Source of the DNA: CAYPZU01 sp964415395
GTDB lineage: Bacteria > Chlamydiota > Chlamydiia > Chlamydiales > SM23-39
Direction of reading: 5' to 3'
NCBI GenBank assembly: GCA_964415395.1
Contig: CAYPZU010000031.1
Location: 1-24,936 of the forward strand
Length of the DNA stretch: 24,936 bases
The notes under the pieces were generated by a model that saw only the letters and a list, made by a program, of their open reading frames with translations, was not told the origin of the DNA and searched no databases. Positions 13,754-21,614 of this stretch are shown here, piece by piece. Positions within the stretch are counted from its first letter, which is position 1, and the number at the start of each line of letters is the position of its first letter. The translations under genes were made by a program, and so were the position numbers.

Positions 13754-14479
13754 ATGAACCCGCTCGAAGAGCTGAAAAACCAGCTCGAAACCATCGAAGA
13801 AAAATTAAGCTACGACTTCGGGAACAAGGATCTTCTTGTCCTCGCCCTGATCCACCGTTCGTTCGTGAATGAATTCCGCGGCCTTTCCCCCCAGCATAAC
13901 GAGCGGATTGAATTCTTAGGCGATTCGGTCCTTGGACTCATCGTCGCAGACTACCTTTACCACCGCCTTCCCTCCTTTCCCGAGGGGCAGCTCTCCCAGC
14001 TCCGCTCCCGCCTCGTCGACGCCCAGTCGTGCGCCCAATACCTGCAGAAGCTGGGGCTCCCCAGCTACATCCTGCTGGGGCGCGGGGAGAAGATGAGCGA
14101 GGGGAGAGCGAAAGTCTCGATCCTGGCCGACGTATTCGAAGCGGTCATGGGAGCCATCTACCTTGACGGCGGGCTCCCGATCTGCAAATCGTTTTTCCTC
14201 TGCCATTTCGAGCCGGAGATCGAAGCCGCCATCGGCAGCCCGCCGCGCAATTATAAAGCCGAGCTGCAGGATTACTCGCAGCGCAAATTCCAGAAGCCGC
14301 CCCATTATAAAGTTGTAGAAGAGACGGGTCCCGACCACTCGAAGATTTTTCATGTGCTCGTTCTGATTGAAGGAGTGGAATCGGGGATGGGGATGGGCGC
14401 GACCAAAAAAGAAGCGGAACAGAGAGCTGCGTTCGACGCGATCTCTAAACTTTCAGGAATCGGCGATGGCGAAAAATAA
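13754..14479 (+). CDS. rnc: Ribonuclease III
   Basis: Cleaves double-stranded RNA in rRNA and mRNA maturation. The 241-aa protein has the RNase III signature NERIEFLGDSVL (~49-60) with metal-binding E53 and D57, and the second acidic pair in ILADVFEAVMGAIYLDGG. A C-terminal double-stranded-RNA-binding domain follows (NYKAELQDYSQRKF, then GATKKEAEQRAAFDAI). The ATG at 13754 is the first in-frame Met and gives the usual N-terminus; only a weak SD is seen. It is divergent from dapL and heads the rnc-radA-hemC-hemD cluster. It overlaps radA by 14 nt. The rnc-radA-hemC order is as in Chlamydia. Confidence 0.97.
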   Translation: MNPLEELKNQLETIEEKLSYDFGNKDLLVLALIHRSFVNEFRGLSPQHNERIEFLGDSVLGLIVADYLYHRLPSFPEGQLSQLRSRLVDAQSCAQYLQKLGLPSYILLGRGEKMSEGRAKVSILADVFEAVMGAIYLDGGLPICKSFFLCHFEPEIEAAIGSPPRNYKAELQDYSQRKFQKPPHYKVVEETGPDHSKIFHVLVLIEGVESGMGMGATKKEAEQRAAFDAISKLSGIGDGEK

Positions 14480-15830
14480 AGTCATTTGGTCCTGCTCCGA
14501 GTGCGGACAGAACCAGCCCCGCTGGACGGGAAGCTGCTCCGCCTGCCAGAAATGGAACACCCTCGTTGAGGAAGTCGCGATTGAAGAGAAGCGTTTCGAG
14601 TCGAAAAAAACGCAAGGGGCCAAGCCGGTCCGGATCCGCGAAGTCGATACGAACGCTTTCCGGCGCCTCTCGACGCAGATGGGGGAGTTGGACCGCCTCT
14701 TCGGCGGCGGGCTGGTCGAAGGCTCGCTCATTCTCGTCGGCGGCGAGCCTGGCGTCGGCAAATCGACGCTGATGCTCCAGATCGCCAACGCGCTGGCTAC
14801 GCAGGGGCTTGTAGTTCTCTACGTCTGCGGCGAAGAATCGGCTGAGCAGACCTCGCTCCGCGCCAAACGCCTTTCGATCGACCATCAGAACCTCTATCTT
14901 CTGAACGAAACCAATTTCACCGCCATCCGCACTCAGATCGACCAGCTGAAACCCGACATCGCGATTGTCGATTCGGTGCAGATCGTCTACAAATCGGAAC
15001 TGCCCTCTTCTCCCGGCTCTGTTGTCCAGGTGCGCGAGGTGGCGACTGAATTCATGCACATCGCCAAAGGCCACGGCATCACGACCTTTCTCATCGGCCA
15101 CGTCACGAAATCGGGAGAGCTCGCCGGACCGCGCGTTCTGGAGCACATCGTCGACACCGTCCTCGACTTCGAAGGGGACCGCCAGCACGGCTTCCGCCTT
15201 CTCCGCGCAACGAAAAACCGCTTCGGCGCGACCGATGAAATCGCCATATTCCAGATGAAGGAAACGGGCCTTTCGGAAGTGGCTAATCCTTCTCAGGCGT
15301 TTCTCGAAGAGCGGATGAAAGAGATCGCCGGTTCCGCGATCGTTCCAGGACTCGAAGGGGCTCGCTCGTTCCTCCTCGAAATCCAGGCTCTCGTCACGCC
15401 GACTGCGTTCCCGACCCCGTCGCGCAAATCGGCAGGACTCGACCAGAACCGCCTTGCGCTGCTCCTCGCTGTTTTGGAAAAACGGGTCGGCTACCAGCTT
15501 CATCACTGCGACGTTTTTGTCGCTCTTGCCGGCGGCCTAAAAATCGTCGAGCCGGCGATCGATCTCGGCATCCTTCTCGCGATCGCCTCCTCGTTCACCA
15601 ATAGACCCATTCCTTCCGACACAATTCTTGTCGGCGAAGTGGGGCTTGGCGGAGAGGTGAGGGGAGTGAGCCGGATCGAAACGCGCCTGAAAGAGGCGGT
15701 CCATATGGGATTCAAGCGGTGCATTCTCCCGAAAAAAAACCTCAAGGGAATCTCTCCCCACATCTCCGAGAAAATCCAGCTCGTCGGCGTCGATCTCGTC
15801 GACCACGCGATCCAGGCGATTTTATCATGA
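14466..15830 (+). CDS. radA: DNA repair protein RadA (Sms)
   Basis: RecA-like ATPase that promotes branch migration and processing of recombination intermediates. The 454-aa product has the N-terminal C4 zinc finger (C10, C13, C24, C27), Walker A GEPGVGKST (~93-101), the RadA-specific KNRFG motif (~250-254), and a C-terminal Lon-protease-like domain (LEGARSFLLEIQALVTPT, DLGILLAIASS). The start is the ATG at 14466 (MAKNKVIWSCSECG), inside the end of rnc, with SD AGGA 7 nt upstream; upstream in-frame Met codons lack homology. It overlaps hemC by ATGA, so the whole cluster is probably one operon. Confidence 0.97.
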   Translation: MAKNKVIWSCSECGQNQPRWTGSCSACQKWNTLVEEVAIEEKRFESKKTQGAKPVRIREVDTNAFRRLSTQMGELDRLFGGGLVEGSLILVGGEPGVGKSTLMLQIANALATQGLVVLYVCGEESAEQTSLRAKRLSIDHQNLYLLNETNFTAIRTQIDQLKPDIAIVDSVQIVYKSELPSSPGSVVQVREVATEFMHIAKGHGITTFLIGHVTKSGELAGPRVLEHIVDTVLDFEGDRQHGFRLLRATKNRFGATDEIAIFQMKETGLSEVANPSQAFLEERMKEIAGSAIVPGLEGARSFLLEIQALVTPTAFPTPSRKSAGLDQNRLALLLAVLEKRVGYQLHHCDVFVALAGGLKIVEPAIDLGILLAIASSFTNRPIPSDTILVGEVGLGGEVRGVSRIETRLKEAVHMGFKRCILPKKNLKGISPHISEKIQLVGVDLVDHAIQAILS

Positions 15831-16489
15831 AACTCAAAATCGGCGCCCGCTCTTCGCCCCTCTCCCGCGCCCAGGCTGAAGAAATTCTTCTCGAAATGCG
15901 CCCCTTCGCTCCCGATCTCTCCTTTGAAATGGTCTGGACTCTCACGGCAGGAGACAAAGATAAAACGACGTCGCTCCGCAGCCTTGGAAAATCTGATTTC
16001 TTTACGCGCGAGCTCGATGAGATGCTTCTTGAAGGGGGGATCGACGCGGCGATCCATTCGGCAAAAGATCTTCCCGAGCCGCTCCCCCCGGGACTCCAGA
16101 TCGCGGCGCTGACCCGCGGCGTCGATCCGCGCGACGCTCTTGTGCTGCGCGCCGGAGAATCGCTGGAGAGCCTGCCTAACAGCGCGGTGATTGCCACGTC
16201 GAGCGAGCGGCGGGAAGAGGCTGTTTCGGCTTTAAGGCAAGGACTCCGTTTCAGCGATCTCCGCGGAACCATCGCAGAGCGGCTGGCCAAACTCGAAAAG
16301 GGAGAGGCTGACGGAGTGGTTGTCGCTGAAGCGGCGCTGATCCGCCTTAAGCTGACCCATCTCAACCGCATTTATCTTCCCGGCCCAACCGTTTCTCTTC
16401 AGGGAAAGCTTGCAATCGTGATCCGCTCCGGCGATGCCCGCCTTGCGGAACTCTTCAGGCCGATCGATGATCCTCTATCTCGGACTTAA
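15827..16489 (+). CDS. hemC: Porphobilinogen deaminase, short form lacking domain 3
   Basis: Hydroxymethylbilane synthase, polymerising four porphobilinogens in heme synthesis. Domains 1 and 2 are clear: IGARSSPLSRAQAEEI (5-20), the catalytic aspartate in HSAKDLP (D81), ATSSERRE (~123-130) and the LRGTIAERLAKLEKGEADGVVVAEAAL block (~145-171). The protein ends at 220 residues, just after LQGKLAIVIRSGD, which corresponds to the GQGxLAIE.R motif. The usual third domain, with the cysteine that binds the dipyrromethane cofactor, is absent; typical length is about 310. A reduced HemC also appears to be the norm in Chlamydia, so it may be lineage-specific rather than broken. It starts within the radA stop (ATGA) and overlaps hemD by 23 nt. 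Confidence 0.9.
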   Translation: MKLKIGARSSPLSRAQAEEILLEMRPFAPDLSFEMVWTLTAGDKDKTTSLRSLGKSDFFTRELDEMLLEGGIDAAIHSAKDLPEPLPPGLQIAALTRGVDPRDALVLRAGESLESLPNSAVIATSSERREEAVSALRQGLRFSDLRGTIAERLAKLEKGEADGVVVAEAALIRLKLTHLNRIYLPGPTVSLQGKLAIVIRSGDARLAELFRPIDDPLSRT

Positions 16490-17059
16490 TCCGCCTCCCG
16501 GCGTTTTCCACTATCCGGTCATCCGAACGGAAAAAATTTTCAGCCCCGAATTGGAGCAGGCGAGAGAACTCTGGCCCCGCTTCACTCACGTAATTTTTAC
16601 AAGCCAAACAGCTGTCCGGTATTGGGATCTGCCGCTTGAGAATAAAACCGTTCTCNNNNNNNNNNCGTTCTCGCCATCGGAAAGGCGACGGCTTCAGCCC
16701 TCTCGGCGCCAGCTCTGACCGCCCCCCAAGCGACCCAGGAAGGGATGATCGCTCTTCTGGAAACGCTCTCTCTTGAGAAAGCGTATCTTTTTTTACCTCA
16801 TTCGAAGCGCTCGCGGCCGAATCTGGAACGCTATCTGATCGAGAAAGGGATTTCCCATCTCGTTCTCGATCTCTACGACACGGTTTGCCAAATGCCGCAC
16901 CCCGCGCCCGACCTTTCTCTTTTTGATGAAATCGTCTTCACCAGCCCCTCAACGGTGGAGGGCTTTTTGCAGATCTATAAGAAAATTCCATTGGATAAAA
17001 AACTGACCGCGATCGGACCGGTGACAGAAAAAAAAATCGCTGAAACTATTCGCGGATGA
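16467..17059 (+). CDS. hemD: Uroporphyrinogen-III synthase, interrupted by assembly gap
   Basis: Cyclises hydroxymethylbilane to uroporphyrinogen III, the step after HemC. Recognisable blocks are THVIFTSQTAVRYW, VLAIGKATASAL, FLPHSKRSRPNLERYL, FDEIVFTSPSTVEGFL and LTAIGPVTEKKI, the usual HemD pattern. The N run at 16656-16665 breaks the frame. The last 7 bases before it and the first 7 after it are the same (cgttctc), and merging them gives KTVLAIGKATA in frame, for a protein of about 191 aa. This is shorter than the common ~240 but within the range of this divergent family. It starts inside the hemC 3' end (23-nt overlap) and is convergent with the 17046-18134 gene, overlapping it by 14 bp. 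Confidence 0.85.
16656..16665. other. Assembly gap (10 N) inside hemD
   Basis: The heptamer cgttctc occurs on both sides of the N run (16649-16655 and 16666-16672). Collapsing it restores the HemD reading frame, so this is an unmerged contig overlap. Confidence 0.93.
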
Positions 17060-18134
17060 GGGCGAACGCGTGCGTTGTTTGCGTCGTAAAATTGTGCGGC
17101 TGGAGCACAAGGTGATGCCCCTGGATCGTTTCCTCTCCGAAGCTTTGTTCAAGCCGTTCGATCCGGACGCGGATGCCGGTTTCTTTTTCAATGCGCTCAC
17201 GGATGAGGCCGATCGTTTTGTTATCCATCCTTAAAGGTGCGTGATGGACATTCTTGACATACTCAGGGCTGGCCAAAAGAGCGGTTAGAGTATCCTGTTC
17301 GACGTAGAGAACGCCCTCTTTCTTGAGAGGCTGAAGGTATTCCCCGAGAAGCTGAAATCTTTTACTGCTATCCGGATCTGTTCCGGACGCCGCGAGCTCT
17401 TTCAATGGATAAAACAGGGAGAAAGTAGCATGAATGAAGTCAGCTTCAGGGCCTTCTTTGGGGAGGTGGTCGGATCCCATTCTAAAAGGGTGCAGGTTGA
17501 GGCGGCATTCGGGAGCTTTTGGGGACTTGAGCCGCTCGACGACGCGGCCGAGAAGCGACCGACGATTGGCGGGCGACATCGTATCATTCAATTTGAGAGT
17601 TTCATCTATATACTTTTGCGCAAGCGCAAGATCGATCGATGCGACGCCGCCGAGAACGTTATGATTGCTGTCGAGAACTGTAAAGGAAGAGCCGTCGCAG
17701 AGTTTCATGGCTTCAGCCATGAGAGGGCAATGAAAGACAGCGCCGTACTGTTTTTGTCCGGGGCCCAAAATGATGATGTTCTTGTTCGCGCCGAGAAGTC
17801 CCCGTTTTTCAGCATCGATCCAGATATTCATCCAGCGGAGATAGCCTGTCGTCGTCGGTTCGGGAGGCTGGCTGGCAGGCAGAGATGGGCTGGCTGGAAC
17901 AGGGGAGGGTTTCCGGCACAGAAGACGGCTCGCAACATAGACTGCAGCAGCAGCGGTTCCGATCCCAACGAGCGCTGTATAGTCCCAATCGGAATTTTCA
18001 GAACACTGACGGGCGATAGATGTCGCCCCGAGGTAGATCGCCGTGCAAAGGACGGCGGCGGGCTTGCTGCAAACAGATTTAAGAGTTTCCGTTAAGCTGC
18101 ATTTATTTTGGCTAGATACGGCGCTAATTGACAT
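17046..18134 (-). CDS. Inc-like membrane protein with methyltransferase-like core
   Basis: A 362-aa protein without a named family that I recognise. The N-terminus has two hydrophobic segments (~25-41 and ~53-72), a bilobed arrangement like chlamydial Inc proteins, then a Pro/Ser-rich linker (~76-95). The soluble part resembles a class I SAM-dependent methyltransferase: NIIILGPGQKQYG (~119-131) like motif I, SFTVLDSN with acidic D155 at the end of the second strand, FIHATFSLFYPLKEL as a motif-IV-like strand, and YLQPLKKEGVLYVEQD as a post-motif strand. This fold call is by eye. The ATG at 18134 is only ~3 nt from the predicted transcription start (18144-18172 promoter), suggesting a nearly leaderless mRNA. 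It shares an AT-rich divergent promoter region with sodA. A host-directed role is inference. Confidence 0.6.
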   Translation of the reverse strand: MSISAVSSQNKCSLTETLKSVCSKPAAVLCTAIYLGATSIARQCSENSDWDYTALVGIGTAAAAVYVASRLLCRKPSPVPASPSLPASQPPEPTTTGYLRWMNIWIDAEKRGLLGANKNIIILGPGQKQYGAVFHCPLMAEAMKLCDGSSFTVLDSNHNVLGGVASIDLALAQKYIDETLKLNDTMSPANRRSLLGRVVERLKSPKAPECRLNLHPFRMGSDHLPKEGPEADFIHATFSLFYPLKELAASGTDPDSSKRFQLLGEYLQPLKKEGVLYVEQDTLTALLASPEYVKNVHHAPLRMDNKTIGLIRERIEKETGIRVRIERLEQSFGEETIQGHHLVLQPHNFTTQTTHAFALIRE

Positions 18135-18143
18135 AGTTAGAAT

Positions 18144-18172
18144 ATTATAGTGATTAATTAAATAATTGTAAA
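18144..18172 (-). promoter_or_regulatory. Promoter of the 17046-18134 gene
   Basis: On the minus strand TTTACA (18172-18167), a 17-nt spacer and a perfect TATAAT (18149-18144). Transcription would start near 18137, leaving almost no 5' leader before the ATG at 18134. No SD is visible in the short leader. Confidence 0.65.
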
Positions 18173-18211
18173 TGTCTTATTATTAAATAAATTGCATGTC
18201 ATTTCTGCCTG

Positions 18212-18241
18212 TTGTGGAAAAATTTTGGGTAGGAGTATTAT
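18212..18241 (+). promoter_or_regulatory. sodA promoter
   Basis: TTGTGG (18212-18217), an 18-nt spacer and TATTAT (18236-18241), about 31 bp upstream of the sodA ATG. The -10 lies inside the dyad at 18232-18246. Confidence 0.6.
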
Positions 18242-18246
18242 ACTCC
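18232..18246. promoter_or_regulatory. Operator-like palindrome over the sodA -10
   Basis: GGAGTAT-T-ATACTCC is a perfect 7-bp dyad with a 1-nt centre, exactly covering the TATTAT -10 element. A loop of one base cannot form an RNA hairpin with the full stem, so a protein-binding site is the likelier reading. The regulator is unknown. Confidence 0.5.
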
Positions 18247-18272
18247 GAATTTTGAGAAACAAAGGATGAACG

Positions 18273-18896
18273 ATGGCTGACAGCGCGAAGACAACCTACC
18301 AGCTTCCTGAGCTGCCCTACGACTTTAACGCTTTAGAACCAGTGATTTCCGCTGAAATCATGGAGATCCACTACGCTAAGCACCACAAAGCGTACGTGGC
18401 GAACCTGAACGCAGCCTTGGAAAAGTACCATGAAGCCGAAGGGCGCAACGACGTCGCATCGATGATCGCGCTCCAGCAGGCCATCAAGTTCAATGGGGGC
18501 GGCCACATCAACCATAGCATCTTTTGGACGATCCTGGCTCCGGTGTCGAAAGGGGGAGGGCAGGGTCCTAAAGGGGATCTTCTCAAAATGATCGAGCGCG
18601 ATTTTGCCTCTTTTGATAGCTTTAAAGAAAAGTTTAGTGCGGCGACGGTCGGCATCCACGGTTCCGGGTGGGGCTGGCTAGGGTACAACAAAGGGCAGAA
18701 AAGGCTTGAGCTGGCCACCTGCGCCAACCAAGATCCTCTTAGCGCTCAAGGACTTGTGCCGGTGATGGGAGTCGACGTATGGGAGCATGCCTACTATCTG
18801 CAGTACAAGAACGTCCGGGCGGACTACGTGAAGGCGATCTGGCAGATCCTTAACTGGAAACAGATTGAAGAAAGGTTTCACAAGGCCACTCTGTAA
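18273..18896 (+). CDS. sodA: Superoxide dismutase, Mn-type
   Basis: Converts superoxide to oxygen and hydrogen peroxide. The 207-aa protein has all four metal ligands: H33 (IHYAKHH), H81 (INHSIFW), D168 and H172 (DVWEHAYY). NGGGHINHS and ATCANQDPL are the Mn-type versions of the outer-sphere residues that separate Mn- from Fe-enzymes. There is no signal peptide, so it is cytoplasmic. The SD AAAGGA lies ~7 nt before the ATG at 18273. It has a promoter and an operator-like dyad just upstream. It heads the sodA-accD-dut-ptsN order seen in Chlamydia, although accD has its own promoter-like sequence. Confidence 0.96.
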   Translation: MADSAKTTYQLPELPYDFNALEPVISAEIMEIHYAKHHKAYVANLNAALEKYHEAEGRNDVASMIALQQAIKFNGGGHINHSIFWTILAPVSKGGGQGPKGDLLKMIERDFASFDSFKEKFSAATVGIHGSGWGWLGYNKGQKRLELATCANQDPLSAQGLVPVMGVDVWEHAYYLQYKNVRADYVKAIWQILNWKQIEERFHKATL

Positions 18897-18907
18897 TTTT
18901 ATAGTGC

Positions 18908-18936
18908 TTGATTCTTCGGCTTGTTTTTACTATTAT
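18908..18936 (+). promoter_or_regulatory. accD promoter
   Basis: TTGATT (18908-18913), a 17-nt spacer and TATTAT (18931-18936), 24 bp before the accD ATG. Sequence and spacing are close to consensus and like the promoter at 3217-3245. Confidence 0.65.
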
Positions 18937-18960
18937 TATGCGGATTTAATTTGAGAATTT

Positions 18961-19896
18961 ATGGGATTGTTTTCCAGGAATAAGCCGAAAATTAAGGTTC
19001 AGACCACGAAGAAAGATGGATTCAGCGGCTGGATCAAATGCTCTGGCTGCTCCGAGCTGATCCACGCCAACGAACTCGCGCAGAATCTCAACTGCTGCCC
19101 CAAATGCAATTACCACTACCGCCTCTCTCTCAAGCAGCGGATTCAGCTGCTGGCTGACGAAGGGACATTTCAGGAGCTGTTTACCGACATCAAGCCGGTC
19201 GACGCTCTGAATTTCGTCGACACCGACAGCTATAAGAAGCGTTTGGATGAGGCGATCAAGAAAACAGGCCGGGACGATGCGATTTGTTCCGGAGTCTGCC
19301 TGATCGAAGGGCGGAAGATCGCGCTGGCGATCCTCGATTTCTCCTTCATGGGAGGATCGATGGGATCGATCGTAGGGGAGAGGCTGACGCGCCTCATCGA
19401 GCTGGCGGTTGAAAAAAGACTTCCTCTCGTCGTTGTATCCGCTTCAGGCGGAGCCCGCATGCAGGAGTCGATCCTGTCTCTCATGCAGATGGCCAAAACG
19501 TCGGCCGCGCTGGCGAAGCTCCATGAAAACCGCCTTCCGTATATCTCCATCCTCACCAATCCCACGACGGGCGGCGTCACCGCTTCGTTCGCCACTTTGG
19601 GCGATATCATCATCGCAGAGCCCGACGCGCTGATCGCGTTTGCGGGTCCCCGCGTCGTCGAGCAGACGATCGGCCAGAAACTGCCGCCGCGCGCGCAGAA
19701 GTCGGAATTCCTCCTTGAGAAGGGGATGGTCGACTGCATCGTCAAGCGCTCCGACCTGAAAGCCAAGACCGCCTTTTTCGTCGAATTTTTCTCAGGAAAT
19801 GAAAGAACCTTTGAAAAAGAGACGGGCGAGCTTGCCAAAAAAATGCCCCACAGATTAAAAGAGCTGCTAAAACTCACTGAAATGACCCATGCATAA
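18961..19896 (+). CDS. accD: Acetyl-CoA carboxylase carboxyltransferase subunit beta
   Basis: The beta subunit of the carboxyltransferase that makes malonyl-CoA for fatty-acid synthesis, partner of AccA. The 311-aa protein has the N-terminal C4 zinc ribbon (C27, C30, C46, C49 within IKCSGCSELIHANELAQN and the CCPKC that follows). The crotonase-like core shows GSMGSIVGERLTRLIELA, SASGGARMQES, TNPTTGGVTASFA and FAGPRVVEQTIGQKLP. The start is the ATG at 18961 (MGLFSRNKPKIK), with only a weak GAG as SD. The last four codons overlap the dut start by 8 nt. Length and order are as expected. Confidence 0.97.
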   Translation: MGLFSRNKPKIKVQTTKKDGFSGWIKCSGCSELIHANELAQNLNCCPKCNYHYRLSLKQRIQLLADEGTFQELFTDIKPVDALNFVDTDSYKKRLDEAIKKTGRDDAICSGVCLIEGRKIALAILDFSFMGGSMGSIVGERLTRLIELAVEKRLPLVVVSASGGARMQESILSLMQMAKTSAALAKLHENRLPYISILTNPTTGGVTASFATLGDIIIAEPDALIAFAGPRVVEQTIGQKLPPRAQKSEFLLEKGMVDCIVKRSDLKAKTAFFVEFFSGNERTFEKETGELAKKMPHRLKELLKLTEMTHA

Positions 19897-20332
19897 AGTT
19901 TTTGTCGAAATCCAGGCCCCCGATGAGGAACTCATCCCGGTCTATTCGACGGCGCATGCGTCGGGAGCCGACCTCAAGGCGGCGATCGCGCAGCCGTTGA
20001 CCATAGCTCCCGGAACATCCGCCCTCGTTCCCACAGGAATTAAAGCCGCCATCCCGGAAGGCTACGAAATCCAGGTCCGTCCCCGGAGCGGCTATGCCGC
20101 CAAGAATCAGGTAACAGTCCTGAACACCCCCGGCACCATCGACGCCGATTACCGCGGAGAGATCGCGGTGATCCTGATCAACCACGGCAAAGAGCCCTTC
20201 GTCGTGACGCCCAAAATGAGGATCGCTCAAATGGTCCTTTGTCCCGTCGTGCAGGCTGAGTTTGTCCGGCAGGAGCTATTATCAACGACTCGGCGCGGCG
20301 AGGGCGGTTTTGGCCATACTGGCTCGAATTAG
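19889..20332 (+). CDS. dut: dUTP pyrophosphatase (dUTPase)
   Basis: Hydrolyses dUTP to dUMP, keeping uracil out of DNA and supplying the dTMP precursor. The 147-aa homotrimeric type shows all five motifs in order: ASGADLKA (motif 1), RPRSGYA (2), NTPGTIDADYRGEI (3, with the catalytic Asp in IDADYRG), RIAQMVLCPV (4) and the glycine-rich RGEGGFGHTG (5). The ATG at 19889 lies in the end of accD (8-nt overlap), suggesting translational coupling. The stop is 34 bp before ptsN. Confidence 0.97.
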   Translation: MHKVFVEIQAPDEELIPVYSTAHASGADLKAAIAQPLTIAPGTSALVPTGIKAAIPEGYEIQVRPRSGYAAKNQVTVLNTPGTIDADYRGEIAVILINHGKEPFVVTPKMRIAQMVLCPVVQAEFVRQELLSTTRRGEGGFGHTGSN

Positions 20333-20366
20333 CCCCCTATTCCGCTCGTTTAGCAAAAAGGAATTC

Positions 20367-20816
20367 ATGAGAATCTCCGATTATTTGGATTCTCGTCTGA
20401 TTACATTTCTTGAAGTCGACACGCGCGACCAGGCGATCGATGCGCTCATCGACCTGCTCGACAGCGAAGAGAAGCTGCCTGACAAAGAAGCCTTCCGCAA
20501 GGCGATTTTCGACCGGGAGAAACTCGTCTCGACCGGTATCGGCATGGGCGTCGCCGTTCCTCACGCCAAGCTGAAAGGGTTTACAGACTTTTTCGTCGCT
20601 GTCGGCATCCAGCAGAAGAAGGGGATCGAGTGGAACGCCCTCGACACAGCCCCCGTCCGCCTGATTTTCATGATCGGCGGCCCGGAAGAAAAACAGACCG
20701 AATATCTTCAAATCCTCTCGCTCCTCACCTCTGCGATCCGCGACGTGAATCTCCGCAAACGGCTCCTCGCTGCGCAGACTCCTGAGGAAGCGGAAGAGCT
20801 TTTCTCCCAGATTTGA
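20367..20816 (+). CDS. ptsN: PTS IIA-like nitrogen-regulatory protein
   Basis: A 149-aa EIIA(Ntr) domain phosphorylated on histidine by the nitrogen PTS relay (PtsP/NPr in other bacteria). The phospho-site is H66 in GMGVAVPHAKLKG. There is no IIB/IIC sugar transporter nearby, consistent with a regulatory role. The start is the ATG at 20367 because AAGGA lies 6 nt upstream; an in-frame reading from 20262 would overlap dut and has no family support. It is the first of a conserved pair with the HTH-EIIA gene downstream. What it controls in chlamydiae is not established from sequence. Confidence 0.95.
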   Translation: MRISDYLDSRLITFLEVDTRDQAIDALIDLLDSEEKLPDKEAFRKAIFDREKLVSTGIGMGVAVPHAKLKGFTDFFVAVGIQQKKGIEWNALDTAPVRLIFMIGGPEEKQTEYLQILSLLTSAIRDVNLRKRLLAAQTPEEAEELFSQI

Positions 20817-20881
20817 AATTCCTAACTTTTAAAAGAGAATTTTGCTAAGTTGAGCTTATTACTATTAGATGAGCTGGGGCT

Positions 20882-21610
20882 ATGGATTTAAAGCTGAAAG
20901 ATGTCGCTGAACTCTTGAACGTTTCGGAAACGACCATCCGGCGGTGGATTTCGGATAGCAAAATTCCGTATTACCGCTTGAACCACCAATTCCGGTTTAG
21001 CCGCAGCGAGATTGAAAACTGGGTTCTGAGCTGCAAGCAGGGCGGCGAATTCTCTCCCTTCAACAAAGAAGAGGAAGAAGCCCCTAAAGAGCGTCTCGGC
21101 ACGCAGCAGTTCGGCCTGTTCCGCGCGGTCCATAAGGGAGGCGTCTATTGCGGCGTTCCCGGCGAGACAAAAGAAGAAGTGATCCGCTCCGCCATGCAGC
21201 TCATTGCCCGCGATCTGCGCCTCGACGCCGAAGTGATCACCGATCTTCTTCTCGACCGCGAACGGCTCATGCCGACCGCTCTTTCGAATGGCGTCGGAGT
21301 GCCCCACACCCGTGATTTTCTCCTCCAGGAATCCTTCGACGTCATTGCCGTCGTCTTCCCAAAAAAGCCGATCGACTACGGCGCCCTCGACGGCCAGCCC
21401 GTCCATACTCTCTTTTTCCTTTTCGCCTGCGACGACAAGCGGCATCTCCACCTTCTCGCCAAGCTCGCCCACCTGAGCAGCCGGCCGGAGAACCTCCGCT
21501 ATCTGCGCACTCATCCTGAAAAAGCTCAATTGCTTGATTATATCAAGAATTGGGAGGCGAGCTTGAAAACAGGGTCCTCCCACAGAGCCGAAGAACCCGC
21601 CCTGAAGTAG
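20882..21610 (+). CDS. Regulator with MerR/excisionase-type HTH fused to EIIA(Ntr)
   Basis: A 242-aa protein. Residues 1-50 (LKDVAELLNVSETTIRRWIS, then FRFSRSEIENWV) are an excisionase/MerR-like winged helix-turn-helix. A charged linker (~52-75) leads to an EIIA(Ntr)-like domain (~85-225) with candidate phospho-histidine H142 in NGVGVPHTRDF. This two-domain build is known for the second PtsN of Chlamydia (ptsN_2). It suggests a DNA-binding protein whose activity follows PTS phosphorylation. The DNA target is unknown. The start ATG at 20882 follows GAGCTGGGGCT. It is separated from ptsN by 65 AT-rich bp that may hold a weak promoter. Repeat element B begins 4 nt after its stop. Confidence 0.9.
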   Translation: MDLKLKDVAELLNVSETTIRRWISDSKIPYYRLNHQFRFSRSEIENWVLSCKQGGEFSPFNKEEEEAPKERLGTQQFGLFRAVHKGGVYCGVPGETKEEVIRSAMQLIARDLRLDAEVITDLLLDRERLMPTALSNGVGVPHTRDFLLQESFDVIAVVFPKKPIDYGALDGQPVHTLFFLFACDDKRHLHLLAKLAHLSSRPENLRYLRTHPEKAQLLDYIKNWEASLKTGSSHRAEEPALK

Positions 21611-21614
21611 TTTA

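Noticed and set aside
14445..15506. A 353-codon open frame on the minus strand
   Set aside because: Antisense to radA, no recognisable domain, Arg/Asp/Phe-rich. Shadow frame.
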